Below are positions 49,076 to 58,313 of a DNA stretch of 64,000 nucleotides, piece after piece (position 1 is the first letter of the stretch; every line of letters starts with the position of its first letter). Source of the DNA: Bradyrhizobium sp. AUGA SZCCT0176. GTDB taxonomy: Bacteria > Pseudomonadota > Alphaproteobacteria > Rhizobiales > Xanthobacteraceae. Under the pieces are notes generated by a model. The model did not search any database, had not been told where the DNA came from, and saw nothing but the letters and a program-made list of their open reading frames with translations. A program made the translations under genes and the position numbers. Location of the stretch: assembly GCF_018130145.1 (NCBI RefSeq), contig NZ_JAFCMB010000023.1, forward strand, positions 22,879-86,878. Reading direction: 5' to 3'.

Positions 49076-49480
49076 CTAGAACGGAATTGTTGTGGACGCG
49101 CTCGGGCTGTTCAATGTTGTGCCCCATATCGGCATCAGCATGCTGAAATTCACAGATGCCGTGACAGTAACTACGCTGCCTCCCGTCGTCGTGCTTAGCG
49201 TCGGCGAGAGACCGCCAATCATTGGGGCAACGGCTTTTTTCTCCGCAAGGGATGGCAGGGGGTCACCGGCACAGGTCGGCGAAGCTTTTTTCATTACGCT
49301 GTGGACGTAGCAGTCGTTGATCATCCATGTCCGGGCACCAGCATTCGCGAGCGTCCGCAATGACTGCATGGTGATTGCGTAACGCCCCAGATCGAAGATC
49401 GCGAACATCAAAATGAAAAGCGGCGCGGCGACCAGACAGAACTCCATCGCCCCGATGCCGCGCTGATCGAGCTTTCTCAT
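49076..49480 (-). CDS. TadE-like pseudopilin (last of three)
   Basis: A 134-residue protein with an N-terminal class III-like signal and hydrophobic helix (LDQRGIGAMEFCLVAAPLFI, Glu at +5 after the glycine), as in TadE/TadF minor pilins. A Thr/Ser-rich C-terminal part follows. The ATG overlaps the TadG-like stop (TGATG). It probably primes or anchors the pilus. Confidence 0.8.
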   Translation of the reverse strand: MRKLDQRGIGAMEFCLVAAPLFILMFAIFDLGRYAITMQSLRTLANAGARTWMINDCYVHSVMKKASPTCAGDPLPSLAEKKAVAPMIGGLSPTLSTTTGGSVVTVTASVNFSMLMPIWGTTLNSPSASTTIPF

Positions 49481-50811
49481 CACTGCACCAACTGGACATA
49501 CTGGCTGCTAACCAGCTTCGTTTGCGATGGGCACCCCGTGGTGTCGAAGGTCGCATTGCCGTCGAACGAGACTGACTTGGAGATCAACTCGCCACACGCT
49601 CCGCCGGCCAAGTTCAGCGTCGGATTGCCCTGAAACGTCACATTCGCGCTCGGCAGGTACATGATCCCTTTCAATTCGATACCGGAAGTTCCGCCAAGTT
49701 GTACGTCGTTCGGGCCGTTCTTGCTCGTATCAGGATCAGTTACCTTAAAGAGTGCCATATTGGCGAACAGGCTCGCGTGGGGTTGAAGTGCAGACGGAAG
49801 CTGCGAGGTCGCGACCGACGGGTTGCCAGTGAGATTGAGAGCACTATTGCCAGTCACCTTCAAACTCGCGCCGGGCAACAGGATGAACAGTGCCGTGCCG
49901 GAGATCGACACGCCGCCAGTCAGGGTGAATGTGTCAGAGATGAAGTAGACCCCACCTGTCAATGGTGGGGGGGAGCCACTAGCATTACCGCTCAACTTGA
50001 ACTTGTCGTTCCTGCAAGGGGTAGCGGCACTGTAAGCGGTCAGAGCGCTACCTGAACACTTCGCGAGCGTCGGAATCGTCACCGCGTCAAGCGCGGCGAA
50101 GGGATTGGGGATCGGCGCCGGCATATAGGTTAGCGCGGGATTGCAGAACTGTGCTTGACCCGTGCAGCCGCCGACAGTTGTTAGCGAGCCGAGATTCATG
50201 GTCATCCCGCCGCCGGTGAAGTTGATTGCATCCTTGGCCGTACTGTTCGAAGCCATGCCGCAATTGGCCGCATTGATGTTCGGGCTGCCCTGGAAACTGA
50301 CAGAGCCTGTCAATGCCAGGACGCATGGCGGCTTCTCTACAATTTGTACTTTGGCAACGGCTGTCGCACCTATGTTGACCGTGGACAAACCAAGCACTCT
50401 GGCCAGGTATGCTGGCTGTTGCTGGCTAACAGTGGCCTGAACATACGTTCCAGCCACTCCCTTCCATGAACCGAGCGAAGCGACCTGGACGGAATGCGAG
50501 ACTCCCGTCGGGCTGGCGACGCACTTGGAGCCGGGGTAGCTGCTGCCCGAGTTGCAGAACGCGTTCTGTGCCGCGGCTTGCTTGGCGCGATAGTCCACTG
50601 ATTGTGCAACCGCGCACGATGAGCCCGATAAGCACAACTGTTGCATGGCGCCCGAATAGGCTGCCGCATCGGCGGCATTCTGCGCATGTTGCCTGGTCAC
50701 GTACCACGATCCCGCCTCGCCTCCGAGTGCGACCACGCCTATCAGCGGCACCAGGGCGATAACGGTTGCGAAGGCGACTGAACCACGACGAGAGCGAAGC
50801 AGGCTACGCAT
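49480..50811 (-). CDS. TadG-like pilus protein
   Basis: A 443-residue protein with an N-terminal Tad/Flp-like membrane anchor (SRRGSVAFATVIALVPLIGV and HAQNAADAAAYSGAM) followed by a large exported region rich in Gly, Thr, Asn and Ser with strand-like repeats (TGNSALNLTGNPSVATSQL; LSGNASGSPPPLTGGVYFI). This fits TadG. It lies between two TadE-like genes. Confidence 0.82.
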   Translation of the reverse strand: MRSLLRSRRGSVAFATVIALVPLIGVVALGGEAGSWYVTRQHAQNAADAAAYSGAMQQLCLSGSSCAVAQSVDYRAKQAAAQNAFCNSGSSYPGSKCVASPTGVSHSVQVASLGSWKGVAGTYVQATVSQQQPAYLARVLGLSTVNIGATAVAKVQIVEKPPCVLALTGSVSFQGSPNINAANCGMASNSTAKDAINFTGGGMTMNLGSLTTVGGCTGQAQFCNPALTYMPAPIPNPFAALDAVTIPTLAKCSGSALTAYSAATPCRNDKFKLSGNASGSPPPLTGGVYFISDTFTLTGGVSISGTALFILLPGASLKVTGNSALNLTGNPSVATSQLPSALQPHASLFANMALFKVTDPDTSKNGPNDVQLGGTSGIELKGIMYLPSANVTFQGNPTLNLAGGACGELISKSVSFDGNATFDTTGCPSQTKLVSSQYVQLVQ

Positions 50812-50820
50812 GGCACACTC

Positions 50821-51252
50821 CTATTGAAACCGTTCACCGTAAGACAGCGTGTACGAACAAGGATCGCCGTTACCACTCTGACAGATCACCGACCTCAACA
50901 GGATGGGCGCCATGGTGACGGTCGTCGAGTATGTATAGTGCTTGGGCGAAGCAGAGTTGCCTGCGGAGCAGGCAGCCATGCTATCGCTGCAAACGACCTG
51001 GAGATTGTTGATGGGATAGCCCGAAACAGAAGTCGGGAGTGCTGACTTCCAGGCCGCCCAATCGGTGATGTCCTTTGGCGGATCGTACTGGATCTTTTGC
51101 CCGAAGGCGCGCAACGCCTCCCACGCGGCTACATACCGGAAGCCCGCGGCCGCAACGTCGGCAAGCGGCAGCATGAGGCCCACCACAAGGAAAAGGTAAA
51201 CAACCAGCATTTCAAGCGCGGCGGCGCCGCGCTGATCCGCGATGAAAGACAT
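50821..51252 (-). CDS. TadE-like pseudopilin (first of three)
   Basis: A 143-residue protein beginning MSFIADQRGAAALEMLVVYL, a TadE-type processing site with Glu at +5. A cysteine-containing periplasmic part follows. I reject an upstream GTG at 51291. It sits 9 bases before the TadG-like gene, but a 117-base gap separates it from the methyltransferase gene, so a weak internal promoter is possible. Confidence 0.78.
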   Translation of the reverse strand: MSFIADQRGAAALEMLVVYLFLVVGLMLPLADVAAAGFRYVAAWEALRAFGQKIQYDPPKDITDWAAWKSALPTSVSGYPINNLQVVCSDSMAACSAGNSASPKHYTYSTTVTMAPILLRSVICQSGNGDPCSYTLSYGERFQ

Positions 51253-51368
51253 TCTACGGCTCACGAGCCTGTCTCGACAGGGCGATAGCACGTTGGCCCC
51301 TCCGCGTCGGTGTTAGACCGCTGCAAATCAATACGCATGTCCATAACAAGTCGGCCATTCATGACCAC

Positions 51369-52016
51369 TCACCAAACATACGGAATCAATCTCCAGCGCG
51401 ATGCTTCGTAACTGGAGTACTCAGGAAGGCTGCGCCGAAGCAGGTCTTCTTCGTAAAGAATTCGGCATATCTGAACGCCGATATGCAGGAACAGTACGAT
51501 CACCGTTGCCACGGTCAGGTGTTGCAGGACTACACCCAGGATCACGATCTCTTCCGCCAGATAGAGCGGGTGTTTGATCCATCGGTAAGGACCGGTTTGC
51601 ACTACTCTGCGTGCCTGCGGTACCAGACTGAACGACTTGCCCAGGTGGCGGATCGTCACCAGCATCATGATGATGCCGACCAGCACGCAAACGGTGGATA
51701 GCAGGTTCGGCAACGCTTCGCCGGTTTTGCCGAAGAAGGTGATTGTCCATGGCATATAGCTGCCGACGAATGCAGCTATTCGAGGCAGCAGGCCGGTCGC
51801 GTGCGCCTTTGCCGGTGGCCTGGTCAACATCAAGACCGTCAGGAGCATGTAGAAGATGCCAAGGCAAAAACTCGACAGCAGCGATGGCCAGGGATCGGCA
51901 AGCGATGTCCCGATTTTTGTGGCGACCAGGAGTGCCAGCAACATGAACCACATGGCGCCAAGCAGCTGCATCGTCCGCTCGTACGACCAGTTTTTCGACA
52001 GGGCAATCGTGCTCAT
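51369..52016 (-). CDS. Isoprenylcysteine carboxyl-methyltransferase-like membrane methyltransferase
   Basis: A 215-residue protein with five or so membrane segments. The C-terminal signature is RVVQTGPYRWIKHPLYLAEE, and a later glutamate pair YEEDLL matches the ICMT/PEMT family. These SAM-dependent enzymes methylate prenylcysteines, isoprenoids or phospholipid head groups; bacteria usually lack prenylated proteins, so a lipid target is more likely. It begins 3 bases after the tadC stop, firmly within the pilus operon. A role in pilin or lipid modification is inference. Confidence 0.8.
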   Translation of the reverse strand: MSTIALSKNWSYERTMQLLGAMWFMLLALLVATKIGTSLADPWPSLLSSFCLGIFYMLLTVLMLTRPPAKAHATGLLPRIAAFVGSYMPWTITFFGKTGEALPNLLSTVCVLVGIIMMLVTIRHLGKSFSLVPQARRVVQTGPYRWIKHPLYLAEEIVILGVVLQHLTVATVIVLFLHIGVQICRILYEEDLLRRSLPEYSSYEASRWRLIPYVW

Positions 52017-52019
52017 GGC

Positions 52020-52931
52020 TTACTTCATCCCGACGCTGGCGAATGTACGAATGAGGTGCAGAAACGGACTTCCACCCAAAATGACGAACATCGCTGGAAG
52101 CATGAACAACACCATCGGAATGGTCAGCTTGGCGCCCAGCTTGTGTGCTCTTTCTTCCAGGTTGGTAATACGTTCTCGCCGGAGGTCGACAGCGACACTG
52201 CGCAGCGCCTGGCTCAACGGCGTTCCATACTGCATGCTTTGGGCAACCATGATGCCGAACCGGCGAAGTCCATCCGACGTGGATCCCAATTTCTCGAATG
52301 CCTCGCTGCGATTCGGCAATATCCGGAGATCATCAAGAAGGCCGTACAAGACCCGGGCCATGGCAGGATTGGTTTCCTTCATTTCTTCCGCTACTCGTTC
52401 CAGCGCGCTCTCCAGGCCCATGCCCACTTCGCTGCAGACAACCAGCAAATCGATCATGTCCGGCGTGCCTAGCCGGATCTTGGCGTTAAAACGCCGTTTC
52501 AGCACCGACAGGATCAACCGCGGCCCCATAATTCCGATCACCACGCCAATCAGCATGAAGATCAGCCCATCGGTCAGCGACCTCCCTGAAAGCTGCGCGA
52601 CAAACAAGCCAATGATCGGAAACAAGAACATGCAGACGGTTTTGATACCAATCCAGATCGACAAGGTTCGATGAGGATTGAAACCCGACGCCTGAACGAT
52701 TGTCCGTAGTTGGTCCAGATTTTCTGCAGAGTAGAAGCGCCGATACCGCATGCCGAGCGATGAAAGCCAGCCGGACATGTCCTGGAAGGGTGTCGATTGG
52801 CGAGGAATGCCGAGCACTGCGTTCGACACCCGCGTGTTCAACGCACGAAGGTGTAGTTCATGGATGACCAACACGAAGGTTGCAGCCGCTAGTGCAATGG
52901 CGAGGGCGACCAAACTGAAACCAACAGTCAT
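52020..52931 (-). CDS. tadC: Tad pilus inner-membrane protein TadC
   Basis: A 303-residue GspF-type membrane platform protein. Landmarks are GTPDMIDLLVVCSEVGMGLE and QSMQYGTPLSQALRSVAVDL, with hydrophobic segments at both ends. It pairs with TadB to form the assembly platform driven by CpaF. Its start overlaps the tadB stop (ATGA). Confidence 0.94.
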   Translation of the reverse strand: MTVGFSLVALAIALAAATFVLVIHELHLRALNTRVSNAVLGIPRQSTPFQDMSGWLSSLGMRYRRFYSAENLDQLRTIVQASGFNPHRTLSIWIGIKTVCMFLFPIIGLFVAQLSGRSLTDGLIFMLIGVVIGIMGPRLILSVLKRRFNAKIRLGTPDMIDLLVVCSEVGMGLESALERVAEEMKETNPAMARVLYGLLDDLRILPNRSEAFEKLGSTSDGLRRFGIMVAQSMQYGTPLSQALRSVAVDLRRERITNLEERAHKLGAKLTIPMVLFMLPAMFVILGGSPFLHLIRTFASVGMK

Positions 52932-53860
52932 AGTTGGGTTTCCCTTCTGACCATCCAGCGAATCACAAGGGTCCCGATAATCACCGAGGCTGTTGCGTAA
53001 GCCAGAAGGATGTTCCCGGTCGGATCGTAGAACAGCAGATCAACTGTTTGCGGATTGATCAGGTACAGCAACCCGCCTACGACGATGGGCGAGATTGAAA
53101 GTGCGCGAGAGGAAAAGATCACCTCTCCTGCCAGAGCCTTCGCGCGAGCAGCGAGCGCAACACGCTGCCTCACCGTGTCTCCCAGCGTCTGCAAGGTTTC
53201 GGTCAAGCTGCCACCCGACTTCAGCTGGACTGCAAGTGTCACGGCAAAGATCCCATACTCCGTCACCTGCGTTCGCCGATAAACATCTTCCACAGCTTCC
53301 TCTGGAGATTTTCCCATCGTCACTTCGCTGCATACGATGGCGAACTGCCCGGCCGTTGGTTGCGGCATCTCGCGCGCGATGGTGCGAAATGCTTCGTTCA
53401 CCGGCAGCCCGGATCGAACAGTACTTGTCACCAGCTGAATCGTGTCAGGCAGCTGTCGGAACAGTTGATTGGCAAGGCGCTGCTGCTGCCATCCAAACAC
53501 CCCTCGCACCACCATGATGGCCACAATTAAAGCCGCGAGAGACACGTAGAGGGTGGGAAAGTTCAGCAGGCTATTGGCATAAAGGATTGCCGCTCCAGCG
53601 ATGACACCGGCAAACACCGCATACGTGGGGGGCAAGGCGTAAGCTATCCCAGGCTGGTAATTGGCCAGGCGGTGGAGAAACTGCCACCGGGATCCGGCCT
53701 CTAACCGACGAATGGAGGGCATGTTCACCGCATCTGCGGTTGGCAGAGCTGTCGCTATCTGTCGATCCATGCGGCTTTGTCGGGCGCCGAGCCACAACGT
53801 CATGGCTGACGCCGATATCAGGAGGACCAGGTCAACGAGGGTCAAAAACTCCAGCGTCAT
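52928..53860 (-). CDS. tadB: Tad pilus inner-membrane protein TadB
   Basis: A 310-residue GspF-type protein with LFRQLPDTIQLVTSTVRSGL and GSLTETLQTLGDTVRQRVAL, plus N- and C-terminal membrane segments. The start overlaps the cpaF stop as ATGA, and its stop overlaps tadC likewise, showing tight coupling. Confidence 0.94.
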   Translation of the reverse strand: MTLEFLTLVDLVLLISASAMTLWLGARQSRMDRQIATALPTADAVNMPSIRRLEAGSRWQFLHRLANYQPGIAYALPPTYAVFAGVIAGAAILYANSLLNFPTLYVSLAALIVAIMVVRGVFGWQQQRLANQLFRQLPDTIQLVTSTVRSGLPVNEAFRTIAREMPQPTAGQFAIVCSEVTMGKSPEEAVEDVYRRTQVTEYGIFAVTLAVQLKSGGSLTETLQTLGDTVRQRVALAARAKALAGEVIFSSRALSISPIVVGGLLYLINPQTVDLLFYDPTGNILLAYATASVIIGTLVIRWMVRRETQL

Positions 53861-55245
53861 AGTTGCCTCATGGCCTCAGCCCAGGCTCGATCGAGCCCGT
53901 AATAGACAAGACGGCTCTTGAATTTTGGGACTGCGTGGGTGGACCTGTAGGAGCCCGATATCCGCCCGTTAACATCTTCCTGTTCGTAGTCGAACGCTGC
54001 GATGTCATTGGTGGTGATTACATCGCCCTCCAGGCCTATCACCTCGCAAATTTGGATGACGCGACGCTGTCCATCCCGCATGCGCTCCACTTGCACGATA
54101 ACATCCAGCGCAGCGACGATCTGGGACCTGATCGCCCGCAGCGGCAGGTTTGGCTGTCCCATCTGCACCATGTTTTCAATACGGGTCAGCGCGTCGCGGG
54201 CGGAGTTGGCATGCACTGTGGAGATCGAACCATCATGGCCGGTGTTCATCGCTTGCAGCATGTCAAACGCTTCAGCGCCGCGCACCTCGCCTACGACGAT
54301 CCGGTCAGGACGCATGCGCAGCGCATTCCACACCAGATCACGTTGTGTCACCTGCCCTGTGCCTTCGAGGCTGGGAGGCCGGGTCTCCAAGCTGATCACG
54401 TGCGGCTGTTGAAGCTGCAATTCTGCCGCGTCCTCGATGGTGACAACGCGTTCAGTGTGATCAATGAATTGGCTCATGGCGTTCAACAGCGTGGTCTTGC
54501 CGGAGCCGGTACCGCCGGAGACCAGAACATTGAGCCGACACCGGCCGGCGATCTCCAGCAATTGTCCCATCGCCGCGGTCATCGAGCCGTTCTTGATCAT
54601 TCCGGCCATATCCAGCCGGCGACTTGGAAATTTTCGGATGGAGATGCAGGGGCTGTGGATCGCCAGCGGCGGGAAGATGATGTTGACCCGGCTGCCGTCC
54701 GGCAAGCGGCAATCCACCATCGGGCTGGATTCGTCAACGCGCCGTCCAACTTGCGCGGCAATTTTCTGCGCCACCGATGCGATATGATCATTGTCGCGGA
54801 AGCGTACCGCGATCCGTTCCAGCTTGCCGCTTCGTTCGACATAAATGTTGCTGGGTCCGTTGACCATGATGTCGTTGATCGATTCATCCAGCAGCAGCGG
54901 ACGAAGTGGCCCGTAGCCGGTCATGTCGTCCGCTATCTCGTCCGCCAGCTGTAGCTGCTCGCGGCCTGACAGTTCGAGCCGTTCCTGGTTGGCGATTCCG
55001 TGGATGATTTCCTCGATCTGCTGCCGAAGAATATCGCGCGAAACGGTTGCGGCCACCGACGGCTCAATCTGCGCAATGACTCGTTCGCGCAGCGAAGCAG
55101 GCATCGCCGGCCGCTGAATCGAAGGTTCGTCACGCTTTTGCGCAGGCGCAGGCGCAGGCAAGCTTGGCGGCGACGCAGCCAGGCTTGGCGTCAATGCAGG
55201 CAAACGAGTTGGCGTGTCGTCTTCGCGCCTACCAAACGTTTTCAT
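53857..55245 (-). CDS. cpaF: Tad pilus assembly ATPase CpaF/TadA
   Basis: A 462-residue secretion ATPase of the VirB11/CpaF family that powers pilus assembly. The N-terminal ~60 residues are low-complexity and proline-rich. Walker A is SGGTGSGKTTLLN with Lys250, followed by the Asp/His boxes (TIEDAAELQL, LVWNALRMRPDRIVVGEVRG and MNTGHDGSISTVHANS). Complete. Overlaps cpaE and tadB by four bases each. Confidence 0.96.
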   Translation of the reverse strand: MKTFGRREDDTPTRLPALTPSLAASPPSLPAPAPAQKRDEPSIQRPAMPASLRERVIAQIEPSVAATVSRDILRQQIEEIIHGIANQERLELSGREQLQLADEIADDMTGYGPLRPLLLDESINDIMVNGPSNIYVERSGKLERIAVRFRDNDHIASVAQKIAAQVGRRVDESSPMVDCRLPDGSRVNIIFPPLAIHSPCISIRKFPSRRLDMAGMIKNGSMTAAMGQLLEIAGRCRLNVLVSGGTGSGKTTLLNAMSQFIDHTERVVTIEDAAELQLQQPHVISLETRPPSLEGTGQVTQRDLVWNALRMRPDRIVVGEVRGAEAFDMLQAMNTGHDGSISTVHANSARDALTRIENMVQMGQPNLPLRAIRSQIVAALDVIVQVERMRDGQRRVIQICEVIGLEGDVITTNDIAAFDYEQEDVNGRISGSYRSTHAVPKFKSRLVYYGLDRAWAEAMRQL

Positions 55246-56438
55246 AGCCCGAGCAGCCTCCTCAACCGTCCCTTCCGCTCGGCGCCGACACCCGTGATCT
55301 CCCGTACGATTGGGGCGAGGTGGCGCCGCAGTCCCGATACGTGCTTCAGAGCTGGAATTCCGAGATTGACCGCTTGGGTCATCCCCTTGCCGAGATCGGG
55401 AATCACCATGTCCGGTTCCGCGCCCAAGGCCTTGACCATCGTGGCCCTGGGAAGTCCCCCGGGCCGATTGGCGCGGTTGAGCAAGGTAAAGACTCGATCC
55501 TTACCCGCAATGTTGGTGACGGCCGTGCGGAGCGCATGGGCATTGCGAAGTCCGGTCACCTCCGCTTCCAGCAGCACCAGCACGTGACGCGAAAGGGTGA
55601 TCACCGGATGGATCGATGGCGGAAACGGTACCGGTACGTCGACCACGATGTAGTTGAACCGTTGACGGAGCAGACCCAGCACGTGTCTCACGCCCGCCTC
55701 GGTGATGTTCAGCTGCGCGTCCAGCTCCTCATCGGCGGAAATCAGGCAAACCCGCTCGTTGACATCGATTGCCGCGCGTTCGAGGAATAACGTGTCCGCC
55801 CGCATCGGGTTTTCCAGAGCGATGCGCAGTCCCGGGCCGGGCTGAACGCCCAACATGACAGCTGTTTCACCGCCTTGCAGATGAAGATCGAGCAGCGCGA
55901 CCTTGGCCTTGGTGGTCTCGGCCAGTTGCAGTGCGAGATTGATCGCGATACTCGTTGCTCCGGCGCCGCCCTGCGCACCGCAGATCGAGATCACATGCCC
56001 GCCGCGATCGATTTGACCGGGCGCCGCGTCACCGAGCAGTTTCGGGCGTAGCTGGTCCAGCACCATGTCCCGCGTGAGCGGCCTCGGAAGATACTCCGTC
56101 AAGCCGAGCTCCATGAGCTCACGGTAGAAAGTGATCTCCCTGCTCTCACCAATCAGCGCAACCCGGACATCGGGTGGGCAGACGCTGGCCAACCTTTCCA
56201 GTTCGGTAAATGGATCCTCGACGTCGCTGATGTCCGCCACCAACGCGGAAAGCTCGGTGTCGGTTTCGAGCATCCGGATGGCATGACGGATCGTGCCACG
56301 CCTGATCGACAGGTTACTGCCGTCGAGGCCTTTGCGCAGAGCTGCAGCACTAAGCTCGTCATTGACGAAACAGACGATACGGTCACGCGTCCCAACAGAT
56401 GTGGATTCCTCAGGCGGATTGACTGCGACCATGCTCAT
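55242..56438 (-). CDS. cpaE: Pilus localisation protein CpaE/TadZ
   Basis: A 398-residue protein with an N-terminal receiver-like domain (residues ~20-130, no clear phosphoacceptor) and a C-terminal ParA/MinD-like ATPase domain. The deviant Walker A reads GAQGGAGATSIAINLA; the lysine usual in GGxGKS/T is replaced by alanine. Such atypical TadZ proteins act in polar placement of the pilus machinery. I start at the ATG at 56438, which overlaps the cpaB stop; a TTG precedes it. Confidence 0.93.
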   Translation of the reverse strand: MSMVAVNPPEESTSVGTRDRIVCFVNDELSAAALRKGLDGSNLSIRRGTIRHAIRMLETDTELSALVADISDVEDPFTELERLASVCPPDVRVALIGESREITFYRELMELGLTEYLPRPLTRDMVLDQLRPKLLGDAAPGQIDRGGHVISICGAQGGAGATSIAINLALQLAETTKAKVALLDLHLQGGETAVMLGVQPGPGLRIALENPMRADTLFLERAAIDVNERVCLISADEELDAQLNITEAGVRHVLGLLRQRFNYIVVDVPVPFPPSIHPVITLSRHVLVLLEAEVTGLRNAHALRTAVTNIAGKDRVFTLLNRANRPGGLPRATMVKALGAEPDMVIPDLGKGMTQAVNLGIPALKHVSGLRRHLAPIVREITGVGAERKGRLRRLLGL

Positions 56439-57391
56439 CAACGTTTCTCCAGCAACTTGTCAGCCTGTGCTATCGTCGCCCCGGTCGGGCGGGCCGCTTC
56501 CGACGATCCGTCGCAGCTGTCGCTGCCGTCCGAATTTTGTTTCCTGACGGAGTACTGCTTGACCTGACCGCCGGAATGAATCGCCACTGATGCGCTCTGG
56601 CCGGCAATTGCATTCTGCCTGGCAATTTCAGGCGACACGTCGCAGCTCGACGTAGCGCCGGCATCCGCCGTCTCCCACTGCTCGACGGCTGACCGTACGG
56701 CCAGGGAGAGCGTTCCGAGCTGCTTTGCGACGGTGACCTTCTTGACCTGCCCCGAGGTAAGCTCCAATGACACCGTGTGCGCCGGCTTGCCCGGTATCGC
56801 GCTGACGGCTCGCCCGCCTTGCGTAATCTCCTGGTCAATCGCAATGATCCGAACATTGCGTAGAATGGCTTCGCTCAGGGCGCGACGCGCGGGATCTGCC
56901 TTCTCGAACACTTGAGTCAATACGACATCCACATAATCACCCGGCCTGATCAGGCCCGAGACGCCAGACTCTTCGTCAACCTTGATGCTGATGGCACGGC
57001 TGTCCGGCGCCAGGACGCTCGCAAGGAAACCCCGGTCTCGCGGGCGCAAGATGTCTTGCAATGTGACGGGGCTGCCGGCGTCGACGAACTTGCGAACCAG
57101 AGAACCGGGAAGTCCGATCTTGGTTTCGGGCGTTTCAAGGATCGCTCCCGGTGGAACGCGTTCCGGCGCCACCGAGCGGACCGTGAAATCCTCGTCGCGG
57201 GCCAATGTACCTCTCGGTAGCGGACGAGCTGCAACAAAGTATCCGACCGTCGCAGGCGGCGGCGGCGCCTTCTCCGCGACGACCTCTACCGGGACCTGCT
57301 TCGGCAGGTACATGTTGTAGGCCATAAGCCCGAGCGCAGTGGTTGCGAACAACAGCACCGCGATAATCGAGAGACGCAAAGTAGATGACAT
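56438..57391 (-). CDS. cpaB: Pilus assembly protein CpaB/RcpC
   Basis: A 317-residue periplasmic protein with an N-terminal membrane anchor. A SAF domain follows (RPLPRGTLARDEDFTVRSVA), then the central GLIRPGDYVDVVLTQVFE and GRAVSAIPGKPAHTVSLELT. It stabilises the secretin and pilus base. It ends overlapping cpaE and begins 1 base after the cpaA stop. Confidence 0.93.
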   Translation of the reverse strand: MSSTLRLSIIAVLLFATTALGLMAYNMYLPKQVPVEVVAEKAPPPPATVGYFVAARPLPRGTLARDEDFTVRSVAPERVPPGAILETPETKIGLPGSLVRKFVDAGSPVTLQDILRPRDRGFLASVLAPDSRAISIKVDEESGVSGLIRPGDYVDVVLTQVFEKADPARRALSEAILRNVRIIAIDQEITQGGRAVSAIPGKPAHTVSLELTSGQVKKVTVAKQLGTLSLAVRSAVEQWETADAGATSSCDVSPEIARQNAIAGQSASVAIHSGGQVKQYSVRKQNSDGSDSCDGSSEAARPTGATIAQADKLLEKR

Positions 57392-57392
57392 G

Positions 57393-57899
57393 TCAAAGTC
57401 CTTTGCTCAAAACGGCGAAAATTCCACCGCACGCTATGGCAACCCCGAAAGGTAGCGGCGCGTGTCGCAAATGACGCCAGCGCTCTACCGCGTAGACGCG
57501 GCGTACGAACGACGATCCGGCGGGCGCCAGCCTGGGATATGGCAAGAAGCGCATCATCAGATGCACCAGGGCAAGAACGCCGCCGGCCAGCGCGGTTATG
57601 GTCAACAACTGAACCACGCCAGTCAGCGGCAGACCAATCGCCAATGCGACCAGAAGCTTGACATCGCCGCCGCCAATCAATCTCCGCTGGTAAATAACCA
57701 ACAGAAACAGCAACAGGATCGACGCGACGATGAGCGATTCAACAATCTGCACCGGGCTGGCCAACTGACCAACAATCCCGAGTAGCGCCAGCGCCAGACA
57801 AATTTCATTCCGGATCAATCGTGTCGCGACATCGATCGTTGCGACATAGAGCAACAACAGGATTTCGAGAAACGAGGTTATGGGAACAATCCAACTCAT
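57393..57899 (-). CDS. cpaA: Prepilin peptidase CpaA
   Basis: A 168-residue type IV leader peptidase that cleaves Flp and TadE-type prepilins. The two catalytic aspartates are Asp23 (VATIDVATRLIRNEI) and Asp79 in the GGGD motif (RRLIGGGDVKLL). About six membrane segments. The ATG at 57899, with AAGG 10 bases upstream, is preferred to a GTG three codons earlier. Its first ~40 bases and leader are also found, mutated, in front of the second flp gene. Confidence 0.92.
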   Translation of the reverse strand: MSWIVPITSFLEILLLLYVATIDVATRLIRNEICLALALLGIVGQLASPVQIVESLIVASILLLFLLVIYQRRLIGGGDVKLLVALAIGLPLTGVVQLLTITALAGGVLALVHLMMRFLPYPRLAPAGSSFVRRVYAVERWRHLRHAPLPFGVAIACGGIFAVLSKGL

Positions 57900-57965
57900 C
57901 AAACGCACGCCTTAAAAAATGTGGTAACCGATATCTCCCGTACCTCCATGAGCGCAGCGGCTGTA

Positions 57966-58175
57966 TTAGACGGCAGCGCTGATAGCGGCGACGATCGTGC
58001 TGATCCCGCTCGTCAGCACGGTCGCGACATTTCCACCAGCGCTCGTACCGAAAGCAGCAGTCACTGCGCCGACCATGCAGGCCGCAACGATCACGTATTC
58101 GAACGACACCACGCCATCTTCTTCCGTGCGCAGACGCTTCAACGCGTCGGTGGCCTTGGCGTGAAAACTCGACAT
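57966..58175 (-). CDS. flp2: Flp-type pilin (second copy)
   Basis: A 69-residue Flp prepilin. The processing site lies after Gly21 in EEDGVVSFEY, giving Glu at +5 and Tyr at +6 of the mature protein, the Flp signature. The mature helix is YVIVAACMVGAVTAAF. It closely resembles the first copy (about two thirds identical by eye). A 78-base leader before the ATG contains a degenerate copy of the cpaA 5' end. Confidence 0.93.
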   Translation of the reverse strand: MSSFHAKATDALKRLRTEEDGVVSFEYVIVAACMVGAVTAAFGTSAGGNVATVLTSGISTIVAAISAAV

Positions 58176-58259
58176 GGGAACAATCCTTCTTTGGCCCGAA
58201 GGCAGGACTTTCAGAAGCGAGGCTGTGGGAGCAATCCAGTTCATGAAATGCATGCCCTC
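58176..58259 (-). pseudogene. Degenerate copy of cpaA 5' end in the flp2 leader
   Basis: The minus strand from about 58259 reads GAGGGCATGCATTTCATGAA, then codons for NWIAPTASLLKVL. This matches the cpaA leader and N-terminus (AAGGCGTGCGTTTGATGAG; SWIVPITSFLEIL) over about 60 bases. After that the similarity ends and flp2 begins. It indicates that an flp-cpaA block was duplicated and most of the second cpaA lost. Confidence 0.6.
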
Positions 58260-58293
58260 AAAAAAAGTGGGGGGCCAGATTCCAATGCCCCCC
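58260..58293 (-). terminator. Rho-independent terminator after flp1
   Basis: On the minus strand a 7-bp stem, GGGGGGC with GCCCCCC, has an 11-base loop and is followed by AC and seven T residues. It lies about 20 bases beyond the flp1 stop. It would make a short, abundant flp1 transcript and allow limited read-through to flp2 and the cpa genes. Confidence 0.75.
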
Positions 58294-58313
58294 TCGAGGG
58301 CGAGATGCCTGTA

